Assembly (NCBI GenBank): GCA_963931925.1
Contig: OZ007571.1
Span: 58,553,625-58,617,624 of the forward strand
From: Onchidella celtica
Lineage: Eukaryota; Mollusca; Gastropoda; Systellommatophora; Onchidiidae
Reading direction: 5' to 3'
Length of the DNA stretch: 64,000 nt
The translations under genes and the position numbers were made by a program. Under the pieces are notes generated by a model. It saw only the letters and a program-made list of their open reading frames with translations, searched no databases and was not told where the DNA came from. Of this stretch, positions 49,324 to 60,224 are shown one piece after another; position 1 is the first letter of the stretch; every line of letters begins with the position of its first letter.

Positions 49324-51857
49324 GATGATGGGTACAGTCCTGATGATAGCCCTACATAAACTCCAGACCGGACAAACACGATCTCATAAAGCTCTGTGTA
49401 TCACAGACTTTTCAAGATTTTTATCTCTGGGCTAATGATGTTCAATCACATGCGCCCATCTCACTAAACGAAAGGAACAGGAGGGCTCGTGAAAGGCGAG
49501 CATACACACTTTACATTGATTACTTCCTTGTTGTCATGGATATATCAGGGGCACTAACTCGCACCAAACGGGAGGTTTCATTGAAAATCACAAATGAAAA
49601 ATGCTTTTCGTGGGTCAAGAAACCTCACCGCCAATTTTATTTTAGCAATTCATTGTGGTAACAGATCAAATGTTCCATCTGTAAGTGACTGAGGGATGGT
49701 TTATGGCCTCATTCAAATTGTTCCAGGCCGACCTCTTTCTCTATCGCTCCCTCTCTTATCTCTTCCTCTCCCTCCCTCTCTTTCTCTTTCTCCATGCCCC
49801 CAATCAGAAAGGACGATGACTATGACAATAAACAAAGTCTATTACTCGGGGGCGGTTACTGCAACTTTCTGATTCAATTTCATATTACACTGTGACGGGA
49901 GAATGTTTAGCTTTTCTTTTTTTTTTTTTAGGATCCTTCAATTCTGCAGTCTGCTGACTAACCCTGGAATTTCTCAGGAAAACGAAGATTTTTGATAACT
50001 TAGTGAAAACACTACATAAAACAGCTGTGGAAGACAGAGAAGAGGACAAAAACGAAGAGGCGGGAATGGGCCTATTCTAATTAATTAAACAGCCTACATT
50101 AATAGATTTAATTATTTGCTCGCTGGTGAAAACATGACATGTCAACTGAAGTATTGCAGTTATGAACATAATCATTAGCTAACGTAATAATTAAGGTAAG
50201 AACGCAATCTATCCAGCAAATTATACACAAGCAGCTAGCATTAAAATTAAAGGGAAATAACAAACTAATTCAATGAGCAGCTAATAATTATGTATCGCAT
50301 TTGACTCATAATCACTGAGTATCCCTTTTCAGAACATAAAATTATTATTGATGTAAGTGTGGTCTCTGGCGAGCTGTATAGCAGTAGTTGTAGAAGTAGT
50401 AGGTGTAGTAGTTGCAGTAGTAGTAGTTGTTCTAGTTAGTTAGTTAGTTAGTCAGTTAGGTGGTTAGTTGGGTAGTTAGTGAGTGAGTACTGAGTGAGTG
50501 GGTGAGTGAGTGAGTGAGTGAGTGGTCAGTCGGTTGGTTAGTTAGTAAAATAGTTACGGTATACTGATCCCACTGTAACTTTTTACCTAGCCCTGCTGTG
50601 ATCATTGCCTATCTCTGATCATTTAAATTTATGTATCTTTGGAGACTGTTTGATACACATGTATCATTGTATAATTGGCTCTTTTCGTCAGCAGCTAAAT
50701 AGTTTTTGCGCTGCATGCCTGGGTTGTGGGTATGGAGAAAGTGCCTAGCCCATGGTGCACTCCCCCCCCCCCCCCTCGACAGTGTTGATTTAATCCATTG
50801 GAACGACATGGTCGATACTCGTGGAATCAACAGTGTTGCAGGAGGTGCATACCTCCGTGTATTCTGCCTTTAGGGGTTCTCCCAATTTTTAATAATTAAT
50901 AATGAATTATATACATTTTTTTTTTGTTGGAGATATGCGGGGGGGGGGGGGTGATATGGCTGAATTTTAATCTATTAATTTTTAGTTTCAATTTTGCCCG
51001 GGCAGCGGCCTGTACACATCATTGTAATTAGCTGCATAATTCACAATGTTATTATTATACTTATACTTAGTTATAGCTTCCCATGAAAGTACAAAAGAGA
51101 TAAAAGTATGTTATGAACAGCATGCATGTGGAGATAGAGGATGCATGCCAGTGTAGATACTCAACCAGCATACTTATGTCCGTCCGAAGTAGATTTGTAC
51201 AAGATTTCCTAAGGGTTGGCAGGATTACCGTGGGGTGAGTTCCCTACATCAAACCGATGTCGGCGTGATGTCATAACCAGCGAATCTACTTGGGAACGTT
51301 GTCATTCTTATGTGAAAACTTGACGCCAATCCTAGGCGTTAGATTTCTGAGGGTCGGAGGATTCCTGGCTGGGTAATGATACTAATGCCAATGGTGTCCA
51401 CGATGCAGGTAGTAGGCCTACTGTCTAATGAAATGGTGGTTTCGGTATGAGGTAGATTTAAAAAAAAGATATTGGTCCAACAGGAAAATTCAAACTCGGG
51501 GTAAGATGGGGGTGGGGGCTGTATTCTGGTAAGCCCTACGTGGGCAACAAATGTGAAAAAGAAATGATGTACATTGTACTATGACTATGTACTTTGATAA
51601 AATTATCTGTTTTTCTTGTTTTTTTTCTTCTTTTTAATGTATCTATTTTTATAACTCGCTGTATTTGTTGTTGTTTGTGGCTAATACAGGATTTTCCAAA
51701 AGACTGCCCCTTTTTAAGAGCCATATTTCGTCTGCGTATCAAGCCCTAACGAGACCCCTCAACTTTATTGTTTATATTAATTTGTCGGTAGAAGAGGGTA
51801 ATAAATGATTATGTCATAAACAGGCCAGTTGAATCAAGTGTATATGAGAATGCTGAC
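49324..51857. other. region upstream of MORN3 exon 1
   Basis: No separate gene seen. It is promoter sequence or, if the far first exon at 52.0 kb is used, intron. It holds a TAG/TTAG/GTGAG-type simple-repeat zone at about 50380-50535, poly(C) (50761-50774) and poly(G) (50940-50950) runs, and a MITE-like copy at 51.2 kb. Confidence 0.5.
51163..51375 (+). mobile_element. MITE-like repeat, copy 3
   Basis: Shares TTCCCTACATCAAACCGATG and a CCTGGCTGGGT end with the copies at 25.0, 40.4 and 58.5 kb. About 213 bp, same orientation, no coding potential. Confidence 0.65.
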
Positions 51858-51999
51858 CATGTCTCATGTTGTTGAGCCAGTGGCCCGAATACTTGTCCCC
51901 GTTGCAAAACTGGACAGGGTTCAAAACGCCCGTCTTGTTGGCTTTGCGGTCCCATTCTTTCCACAAAGGCGTTGGTTTGCATGGATGAAGGAACGGCAT
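51858..51999 (-). CDS. alternative or duplicated MORN3 first exon
   Basis: 142 nt that encode 47 residues plus one base, aligned to MORN3 exon 1 with the same MPFLH start, PLWKEWD block and final W-L-N-N-M-R-H-G (exon 1 has W-L-D-N-L-K-H-G). About half the residues are identical. The exon ends in CATG followed by GTCAGC, a weaker donor than the GTATGT of exon 1 but in the same phase, so it could splice straight to MORN3 exon 2 at 46072. Either it is a true alternative first exon with its own promoter, or a relic of a tandem duplication whose other exons are gone. No second copy of exons 2-5 was seen. Confidence 0.7.
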
Positions 52000-52631
52000 G
52001 ACTGTGATTCAGTCTGCGACAAACTAAACTGTCATAGGATTGGTTTCAACTATAAGCCCGTCAAGCTTGCAGCTCCTCTGACGTCTGACATTGGCAACGT
52101 GCACCATTGTGCCTAAAGCACAGCATGGGCTACGACGCCATGCTAAACCCCGCCATCTTTTTTTCCAATGTCTTCCGGCTGTTCGCAGCCAAAATAAATC
52201 TTCATTCACGGAGCATTCAGTGTGCAACTACATGCACTTTTCAGGCCCCTCATTTTGGAAATAATATTGTTGTATTTTACTATGTCTTCTTTCCTGTTTA
52301 TTCCGCACTGATGTTGTTAACCAAAAATGCTTTAAGACCATCGAACATCGGGAAAGTAAATAAAAAAGATTAATTTCAATGTTCACTTCAAAATAACTCA
52401 AAGAGCTTATTGAACACATTATAGGCTCTTTGGAACAACTTCACCGTATATTGTGGCATTTTCACTCCTATGGTGCTCGCACCTCCGTCTGGGCTTCGTT
52501 TGCAGCGTTGGTGCGCAGGAATTTTATTTATTTGTTGGGATGAGCCTTTTTATTTGTTTGTATGTTAAATAATCTACGTTATGGTAGTAAATGCTCCTCC
52601 TTGTGAACATGTGAAAAATGTCAGGAAAGAA

Positions 52632-52683
<52 letters not shown>

Positions 52684-52685
52684 AC

Positions 52686-52719
<34 letters not shown>

Positions 52720-53508
52720 AGTTGGAGAATTGCAGGAAGATGTGGGGGAGGGGGGTGAAGGCTGCTTTCATTTCAAGCACGATTGATTGAAATTCCTTTG
52801 CTCTTCGTGTGATGATTAACTTTAGGCCTATTCTGCTGACGTTGTGTATGAGGGGAACTTTCCTTCTTGAATTTGTTTTGCTTGCGCAAGATGAGATTCA
52901 CATAACTGCTGCGTGTCCATGGTCATCTCAGGTGGGGTGGCTCCCTCACACACATAGTCGCTTTATACTGTTCTGGCTTAACTGGTATACATCTATACAT
53001 GTGTACTTGAAGAACGTGAGAAAATTGTGCCTTATTTTATCCCTGGCCGAACTATTTTCCAGAAAGGGGGAGGGGATGAGAGGAAAACAGGTGTAGTTTA
53101 CTTTAATGACGAATAAAGGACAAGAAGAAGGAGAACGTTGGGGGAGGAGGGATGCAGAAAGAGGAAGAGGAAGATGACGCTGATGAAGATGAAGATGACG
53201 CTGATGAAGATGAAGATGACGCTGATGAAGATGAAGATGACGCTGATGAAGATGAAGATGACGCTGATGAAGAAGAAGGGGAAGAAAACACTGCATCAGT
53301 TCAGAGTAAATAGATTTTATTGCTAAAAATTGGTTGATTTCAAATTACGACGACGAAAAAAAGTTAGTTTATAATGTATTTCACGAGATTCTAAGGAAAC
53401 AAAAGTAAGATTTCGAAATCATAAATTTTTCACAGGCCTACCCCGAAAAGATTTTAAGTTTTCTTTTAAAGGAATGAATTCATGCCATAAACAATAGGCC
53501 TGCAATTC
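52000..53508. other. intergenic stretch between MORN3 and SELENOP
   Basis: No gene recognised. It holds a (GA)n array at about 52636-52720 and five copies of a 21-bp GATGACGCTGATGAAGATGAA-like unit at about 53170-53283. Both give artificial frames. The two gene ends face head to tail on the minus strand. Confidence 0.6.
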
Positions 53509-53514
53509 TTTTAT
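53509..53514 (-). terminator. polyadenylation signal candidate for SELENOP
   Basis: AATAAA on the minus strand, about 1.1 kb past the SELENOP stop codon and 570 bp past the SECIS-like hairpin. It is the first canonical hexamer found after the hairpin, so it is a plausible but unproven transcript end. Confidence 0.35.
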
Positions 53515-53634
53515 TACACAGTAGGCTACAAAATTTTTCTCTACACAGAAACATAATTTTGGGTGGCAAAACATGATGAAACTGATCAACGCTGATAGTT
53601 ATTAGTGATACGTTCAGGAGATTAAATCACTCAG

Positions 53635-53673
<39 letters not shown>

Positions 53674-54064
53674 GTAATAACATAATGAGAATAAGAATAA
53701 GAATGTTTACATACTGTCGGGTTATCATAATTATCTGAGTAACAGATTTTTAATGCAATAAGTTTTCATAATACTATTTAACTCATTTGATGTTTCATGC
53801 GGTTTTCAGAAAGACAGTAAAATTACATGAAGCTACATGGTGGTAATGGTTTTAACCTAAGATGACATTCACTTCATTTTAGTTTGGATACGGTATGCCT
53901 TTTATGTGGACTTGTAGGCAAAGCCTTTTATACCAATATTATCGATAGTGTTGGATAAAAACATCAAGCGGCCAGCTTGCCACGAAACATCAAGTAAGTT
54001 AAATCTTTGGAGCATAAATTCTTTGGAGTAAGCTTTAGCTCCTGGCCACGCCCAAGGCGCTGGA

Positions 54065-54140
54065 GATATACCTGGATGTGATTCAAACAACTGACTCCTG
54101 TTGGGTTTTGTCAGCAGTCTTCATGGGACCAAGGACCTCC
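54065..54140 (-). promoter_or_regulatory. SECIS element in the SELENOP 3' UTR
   Basis: On the minus strand a core ATGA (54124-54121) is followed by 11 nt and then AAAA (54109-54106) on the 5' side of a 14-nt apical loop. The 3' arm pairs with the 5' arm (CTGAC with GTCAG perfectly, then mostly paired outward with G-T pairs and one mismatch) and leads into TGAA (54085-54082), giving the GA half of the kink-turn core. An outer CCT(T)GG/CCAGG helix can form below an internal loop. Known: a eukaryotic SECIS needs AUGA, 11-12 nt, AA and a 3' GA. It lies about 510 nt after the TAA. Only one was recognised, whereas SELENOP mRNAs usually have two. Confidence 0.75.
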
Positions 54141-54636
54141 GGGGGCCAAGAGTGGGGCGTATTTCATTTGTCAATGTCCATTAGACAAGGGTCAAGTCTC
54201 AAGTCTCAAGTCTATTATGTCACTGATAGCAAGGGTGTCAGTTGTGTCTCTGGTGTTAGCTCTATAAATTATTTATACGCAGAACTGTGAGTAAGGTGTT
54301 TACGGTTCATTTGGAGAAAAAAATAACGTAAACAATGCCAATTCATTTTGAAATAAAATTTGAGTAAAGGTTGAGTAAAGAACAAATCAAACCTCGGTAT
54401 CACGGAGGCGACATTTTTTTTTTCTGAACACTCCGAAAGAGAGGACTGCTGTCTACAATACTTCGAGAATGCATGGGAGGCAAGGAGGAACTGCTTTGAC
54501 TGTTTTGTTTTCATTCACATAGATCCTGGAGATGCAGCAAATCGCGATTCATTCTGTGCGTGTATGTGTGTGTTTGTGTGTGTGCAAGCGTCACAGAGTT
54601 TAAGCCCCCCATTTTACTCACTATCGTGCGTACCAT

Positions 54637-55843
54637 TTACTGTCTTCAGTCATGCCCAAGAGCTGATCACAGTCACATGACTGAGGTGGAATTGTCTCCC
54701 CTTCACAGTCATGACCTGCTATTATTTTGGTTTCAGTTTCAGTCAACAGGTGACTGGTTTGCATGCTCTCACTGTCACCCATTGACCTGGCTGCCGTGTC
54801 TGTGTCAATTTCAAGAGACGTTTGACCCACTATCTCACTGTCAACTCCTTCTTCACTGTTGCTGTCACTGTCACCTGCCTGTGGAACCGTTCTGTCACTG
54901 TCATCTGCTAGTCTGTCCATTTTGTCATTGTCACGGTCACCCAGACAACTCACTGGACTGTCACTGTCAGTCACCGGGAGACACGTTATCTCATTGTCAT
55001 ACTCTACCACCCTGTCAGAGCTGAGTCGAGTCTTCTCCTTGTCAACCTGTGTCTGATTCTGTCTCGCTCAGTCACCGTCAAGAAGAAGCACTGCTGCTTT
55101 CTGTAGACACATTTGTCCCTCGTTCGGCCTCACAACGACAGAATTCCTGTCACATAGCCAACTCAGTGACAATTCTACAAGCTCGCGTGTTTTCGCACTC
55201 ATGACAAAGATCACACTGGTCTCTGGTCTCTGTTGTAGGGTTGTGACACCCACAGTGCCAACTGAGAACGGTGTTGTGTAAACCATAGATGGGCTGGGTA
55301 CAAACACATTCATCAGTGAAGTCTCTCTGAGGACAGCGACATCTGTGTGTTGGTGCCTGAATAACTGGTGACGAGTCCATAGTGCTGCAATCTCACAGAG
55401 TCCCACCGAGGCGCGATCGCACAACGTGAAGACGTGGATGCTGACGACGTCCAAAATGATGTCTTCCTCCATTACTGTGGCCTCTTCCTCTCTGGTGTCC
55501 GTGGCGTTCGCTCAGGGGCCTCAAACGCGGTCTGTTGGACATCCGTACATTCTCTCCTGCCTCTGACATGGTGTCCCAGCGGTTTCTTCTCGTGTTACGT
55601 AGGTAACGTCTACACCATCGATCGCTGCGGGGACAGGTCAGAAGGTCGCTATCTCCTGCAACACCATAGCCCTGTCCCATAGGCTGGTCACCGTACATGA
55701 TATCATGGGGGTTAGTATGGGGCTGATTATACAAGCAGGGACATCGACTTCGACCTCGGTATACAGCTCGAAGAACGCGTTCAGTGATCGTGTGACCTAA
55801 ATAGCTGTATGGATGAGGGATGAAGGCCACGCGGGTTCCACAT
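54637..55843 (-). other. SELENOP: SELENOP last coding exon with Sec-rich tail
   Basis: TGA codons (lowest base of each, plus-strand numbering) lie at 55393, 55150, 55078, 55072, 55042, 55015, 54997, 54991, 54967, 54961, 54937, 54931, 54925, 54901, 54895, 54871, 54865, 54853, 54841, 54835, 54811, 54805, 54775, 54769, 54739, 54733, 54709, 54703, 54673, 54667 and 54646. These are residues 285 to 534. Twenty-five of them sit in UxU groups (one a UxUxU). The zone from residue 289 to about 375 instead has Cys pairs: CRC, CVC, CGC, CDLC, CRC. Gln, often CAG or CAA, sits between or beside Sec residues. Confidence 0.92.
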
Positions 55844-57713
55844 CTGAAATCCAAAGTCGTAGGCGATATTATTTTTACAACAACAACAAAAACGACAGGA
55901 ATTTCCTGTTTCAATGTCGGTCCACCATTGTCCTTCCCTTTGTCATTTTTAAAATAACAATTAATAGTAATTGGTTAAAGTTAGATTGATTATTGAAAAT
56001 CAAAGAAAAACATGAAGCACAATAGCACACGGACAAAAGTCATAACCATTGGAGACTGGGTCTCTCACATTTATATTGTCAGTCAAATTCCGGACGCCAC
56101 CTCCACGGATCATAAAAGCCATGAGAAACCAGAATATTCAAAGGCTTATCAAAATGATATTCAGGGTTTGTTTGACCACGAATGCTTTTTTGCGTGTGGC
56201 TCGCCCGTGTCACATGGGCTGAAGTGTGGAGCTGAAGGAAAGTTTTTGTGAAACGCCCGTATATTTCCAAGCTGCGCCATCAATATACCGTTGAAATTCC
56301 ACACTCCGAGCTCCATATTGGGCTTAGTTTTCAGTTCTTTACATTTTGTTTGTACATGTATTTGTTTTCTTTCATCGGCAAACGAACATTTTGATGACAT
56401 TTATAGCGGTCGGAGTACAAGCTGCGTGCTCTTTTCAAACAGAAGACTATAAAAGTGTCCCTAGCCTCCCGGCAACGACGGTCACATAGATCAAGTTAGA
56501 GATTAATGCACTTCCTAAAACAAATGAAAATAGTAAAACAGACAATATTTATCGGCCAATGTATGTTTCGGAATACGAAAGTTTTGTTGTTGTTTTTGTT
56601 TTTTTCTAATGCGAGACTTTCTGATATACAACTCTCTCTCTCTCTCTCTTATTTGCTACAATTTTAACTTTGTTTGGAGCACTGAAAAGAGTGTTTTGTT
56701 GTTTTGTATTTTGTAAAAACATTTTGGTTTATCACTAAGTGGCGATAAATGTTACTACAATTTCGCTGGACTGCAAATTATGTAATGTATTATCCATCCA
56801 CAAATGCTGCAGCCATAAACAGACAGACAGCTATCACCTACCTGTCATAGACAACAAAGTCATCTTTTCCTCCACGGAAGATGTTCCTGTACATAACATG
56901 GTCCTCAGTGTCCTGTAGGACTTGTAAACTGCTTGCTTCTTGCAAATTGGCAATGTTTTCTCTTGAGATTGGTTCACCTCCGTTTACAATCACCATTTCA
57001 ATGTCTGGCATGCCTTGAGTTCGCAAATGGTTCTTCAAGTTCTCAAGCCTGTGATAACAGAGGTTTTCACTCTATTATTATGTTATCTTAGACTTAACAC
57101 CCATTCTATGTGGTGACTATTTAGGGCATGTGAACAAAATATTCACGATAACTTTTTTTGGGGTTTTGTATTACATATTTGTAGCCAGTTTCCCAAATCG
57201 TTGTCGAGGCCAACTACATGTTGATAATCCAAATTATTCTTAAAATTTTCCAAAAAAATTCACAGTGCAAACAAAACTTGATCTGGCCAAAATAGCCCTT
57301 CTGCTATCATTTTTTGTTATAAACATAGGCCTATTTAAGTTTGTTGGGTGTTACTATGCAATCCTCCGTCCCCATTTCCTCAAGAGCGACAGAGACTATT
57401 TAACTTGAAGGATGAATAATTTTAAAAAAGAACAAAAGTGCGACGGTTAAGTCATTACAGAAGTATGCATCCCATCATAAAGTTGATAAATTAATGACAA
57501 TGATATGTCACTGTACCCGCCCGCTTGCACCACACAGTAATTGCAGTAGCCTTTCATGAGAGCCACAAGAACCACTTTGCCAGCATTGGAAGCTAGAGGG
57601 TTTTCCCCTAGATCGTTTCTCCATTGGAAAGGGCTGCAGTCCCGCTGTGACGTCACATCCGATACTGACAAGATCAGAGCAAGGCTGAGCAGAGCCAATC
57701 GCCCTGCCGCCAT
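54637..57713 (-). CDS. SELENOP: selenoprotein P with 31 in-frame Sec (TGA) codons
   Basis: Coding exons are 57713-57517, 57048-56842 and 55843-54637, with donors GTACAG and GTAGGT, AG acceptors and matching phases, for 536 residues. Residues 1-22 form a signal peptide. The thioredoxin-like N-domain carries VALMKGYCNYC, where vertebrate SELENOP has Sec-x-x-Cys, then GGLENLKNHL, the diagnostic KDDFVVYDRCG across the exon 2-3 junction, and PYSYLG. A His/Arg-rich stretch (about residues 245-280) resembles the heparin-binding region. After it come Cys pairs and 31 TGA codons with no TAA or TAG until TAA at 54639-54637. Known: SELENOP is a secreted selenium carrier with redox activity, and molluscan forms can have dozens of Sec. 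The start Met is 27 nt into an exon that has a good polypyrimidine acceptor. A SECIS-like hairpin follows in the 3' UTR. Confidence 0.94.
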
Positions 57714-58530
57714 GACCGTTACTTTGTTCTGATTTACTGCCTGGGAAAAATAATAAATAAATAAATGTCAACATTGTTCTGTCAAAAATAACTCTTTTGT
57801 CAGCTTGCAGTTTAGAGATGATAAACGTTTTAATAAGACTAATTTGTCGAACGTCAGACCAAAGATAATGAAAATATTGTTATGGGCAGCTTTAACGGTA
57901 TGAGCAAGTCAGAGGGGATGGCTGGCAGACTGGAAAATACACTGTACATGGCTTCAACAATTTTAAGTAAGCTTACAGAACATCTGAGGTCACGACAGCA
58001 GTGACGACCTTAGTTTATTTGATTCCAAGGACGTTATATAGGACAAAGAATCGCGTGTCCTGTATGCTTAGACTATGAGAGAATCCTGCTCGTTCTACCC
58101 TGAAGGCGCCTGCTTTTCCCTACATTATTTCTCTTTCTGATAGTTGTTTCTACGTTAGCGTTCTCTTCCTTTTCTAAAATATATGGTTCTACTTAGATCT
58201 GTAACTGTTCGATAGACTTTGCTGGAGTAGCCTATTAACGATATAGACATTATTGCAATTCATACATGTATTTTTTGCATTATGGGTAAGCTTAGGACTG
58301 GTGACAAACCTCGCAAACGAGTTTCATAATGTTTACAGTATGTAGAATTATTGCTAATTACATGTACCGGTATTTCACTGATCATAATTTTATTATGAAA
58401 GTTAAACAAAGGGGTCGAGACACAATAAACCCACAAATGATATAAATTGATATTTCGGGCAAAAGTAAAATTTAGGATGTTCTTTTCTGTTATTCAAATG
58501 AATTTAAACTGCAATTGACAAGCTTCCCTG

Positions 58531-58738
58531 TCAGCAACCCTACGTCGATCCGACGTAGATATGTATGGGATTTCCGTAAGGTTTGTAGGATTACTGTAGG
58601 GTCGGGTTCCCTACATCAAACTGATATGACGTCGTTGTGATGTTGTAATCACAGGATCTACGTAGGAACGATGTCATCCCTATGAGCAAACGACCTAAAT
58701 CCTACGCCTCAGATTTCCGTCTGGCTGCTGGCTGGGTT
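58531..58738 (+). mobile_element. MITE-like repeat, copy 4
   Basis: Shares GGGTTCCCTACATCAAACTG and a GGATCTACGTAGGAACGATG block with the other copies. Ends CAGCAACCC and GCTGGCTGGGTT. It lies in SELENOP intron 1. Confidence 0.65.
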
Positions 58739-59023
58739 AACATCTCGAATTTGAAAACTTTTTGAATTTGCAGTCTCGTGATGACTTGTCCCTATAAGTA
58801 AAATTTTTCAAAAAAGTTTTTCTCCCTCACTCTCTTTATTTATGTCCACGCATACGGCGTCTCGCCATGTGGAAAAAAGCTTTCACTCGATAGTGCCCAC
58901 TGGCAGCCATATTCTATGTGTGATGGTGTTCCTTTTCGTGAATTTTGTTTTCTTGTTTTCTTTTTCTGCCACAAAGAACATTCATGAACAAAAATAAATA
59001 TGTCTGAAATGGCATAACAGTAA

Positions 59024-59059
59024 CGTGTGTGTGTGTGTGCGTGTGTGTGTGTGTGTGTG

Positions 59060-59099
<40 letters not shown>
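59024..59099. repeat. (GT)n(GA)n microsatellite
   Basis: A run of GT dinucleotides followed directly by GA dinucleotides, about 75 bp. Confidence 0.95.
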
Positions 59100-59102
<3 letters not shown>

Positions 59103-59507
59103 AGTTCTAGCTTAACATGTTTTGAGATCACTTTACTATCGTTTTTCCCTTCTTTTCTTGTGTGACTTCCCATGGCCGCAGAATAGCCTAGTATCAGTAG
59201 ACAGTTCTCGGCCAGCATAACTTTAGTTAAACTGACCGTAACGATAATAGACTAGTACTTCTATACTACACTTCCAGGATGAACGCAAGTCATTTCGAAC
59301 ATGGACTGAATTATGGCACTGCCAAAAGTGGAGTGAAATTAATCAAAAGATGACCAAAAATACAATGTAGGCTTGAGCAGTTGAATAGGTGAACATTCTA
59401 GACACACACACACGAACAAACAGACGTACAGACAGATAAAAACTTAATTTTCAACAGCAAGAAAGGGTAGAAATGAAAATGAAAAAACAACAACAAAACA
59501 AACTTAC

Positions 59508-59614
59508 CCAGATAACAAGGCAGCGTCGACCACGAACAAAGACTGATACTGTCTGACGGCTTCAAGAAGGTTGCCCTGATTCTGAGCTACACTGAACCAT
59601 AGACCTTGTTTATA
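59508..59614 (-). promoter_or_regulatory. SELENOP promoter and 5' UTR exon candidate
   Basis: On the minus strand TATAAA lies at 59614-59609. A non-coding exon of about 76 nt, from a predicted start near 59583, ends at a strong donor GTAAGT after 59508. This donor can splice to the acceptor at 57741, just before the SELENOP start codon. The TATA box, short leader exon and strong donor support a first exon, but the start site is inferred. Confidence 0.5.
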
Positions 59615-60224
59615 ATATGCCGTGGGTATACCATACGGTAAACAATCCAAAACTCAGCCGCTCAACATTATCACGTTCTTCTGGCATCAAGTGTGTCTTG
59701 CCGACTCAAGTGAAGAGAGAGCTGGCTGAGCTCTCCAACTGAGGTTGTTAATCCCAAGTAGCAAGAAGTACAGACTTGTAGATTTCGTGTTGAAACATGT
59801 TCTGCCGTAAGTAGCCGGTAAAAGTCTTTTGTTCTACCGAATACTTCAGACATGAGGAGGGCGATAAAATAATGACTCGCTTCTTACCTTGTATTTGCAC
59901 TGATAGTAGAACAATGCCCCATCAAGAAGGCTTTATTTAGAGAAGAGGCAGTTGGCATACTGTGCTCTGCGTGTACATAACCAAGAGACAATGTTGGCAT
60001 AAAATTAATACCATTAGAAAAAAAAAAAATGAGAAACCATTATTCAGTAGGGCGGACAGTCTAATCTCAAACTTTCATATTCTGCTCGGACTCAATAACT
60101 GAAAATTGACAGTGCGCATTTTATTGAGTTTAACTGGCATTAAGAAGTTTCCCAATCTGACTCACTCATATTCCGTACGAAAACAAAGCTAACGAACATA
60201 GTAAAATTCGTACCACAACGAAAA

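Larger units (their letters stand above)
57714..59507 (-). other. SELENOP 5' UTR end and intron 1
   Basis: The 27 bases before the ATG (57714-57740) are the end of the 5' UTR, preceded by acceptor TTTTTCCCAG. The intron runs from 59507 to 57741 and holds a MITE-like copy and a GT/GA microsatellite. No other gene was seen inside it. Confidence 0.6.

Noticed and set aside
53138-53326. Lys/Met repeat frame and its Ser-rich antisense
   Set aside because: Both translate a five-copy 21-bp tandem repeat.
54300-54350. Other ATGA sites in the 3' UTR as SECIS candidates
   Set aside because: No AA at 11-13 nt and no matching 3' arm.
54610-54655. Possible second SECIS at the SELENOP stop (ATGA, 11 nt, AAA)
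   Set aside because: The spacing fits but the arms do not pair and the site overlaps the coding end.
54621-55010. Minus-strand Asp/Ser-rich open frame overlapping the Sec tail
   Set aside because: It is another frame of the same exon (GACAGTGACAGT read as DSDS). The SELENOP frame is set by splice phase and homology.
54560-55024. Plus-strand Cys/His-rich open frame of 154 codons
   Set aside because: It is the antisense of the TGACAG-type repeats in the SELENOP Sec tail. The CHCH pattern follows from that repeat and there is no independent support.
55068-55472. Minus-strand frame of 134 codons
   Set aside because: Out of phase with the SELENOP exon, which is supported by KDDFVVYDRCG across the junction.
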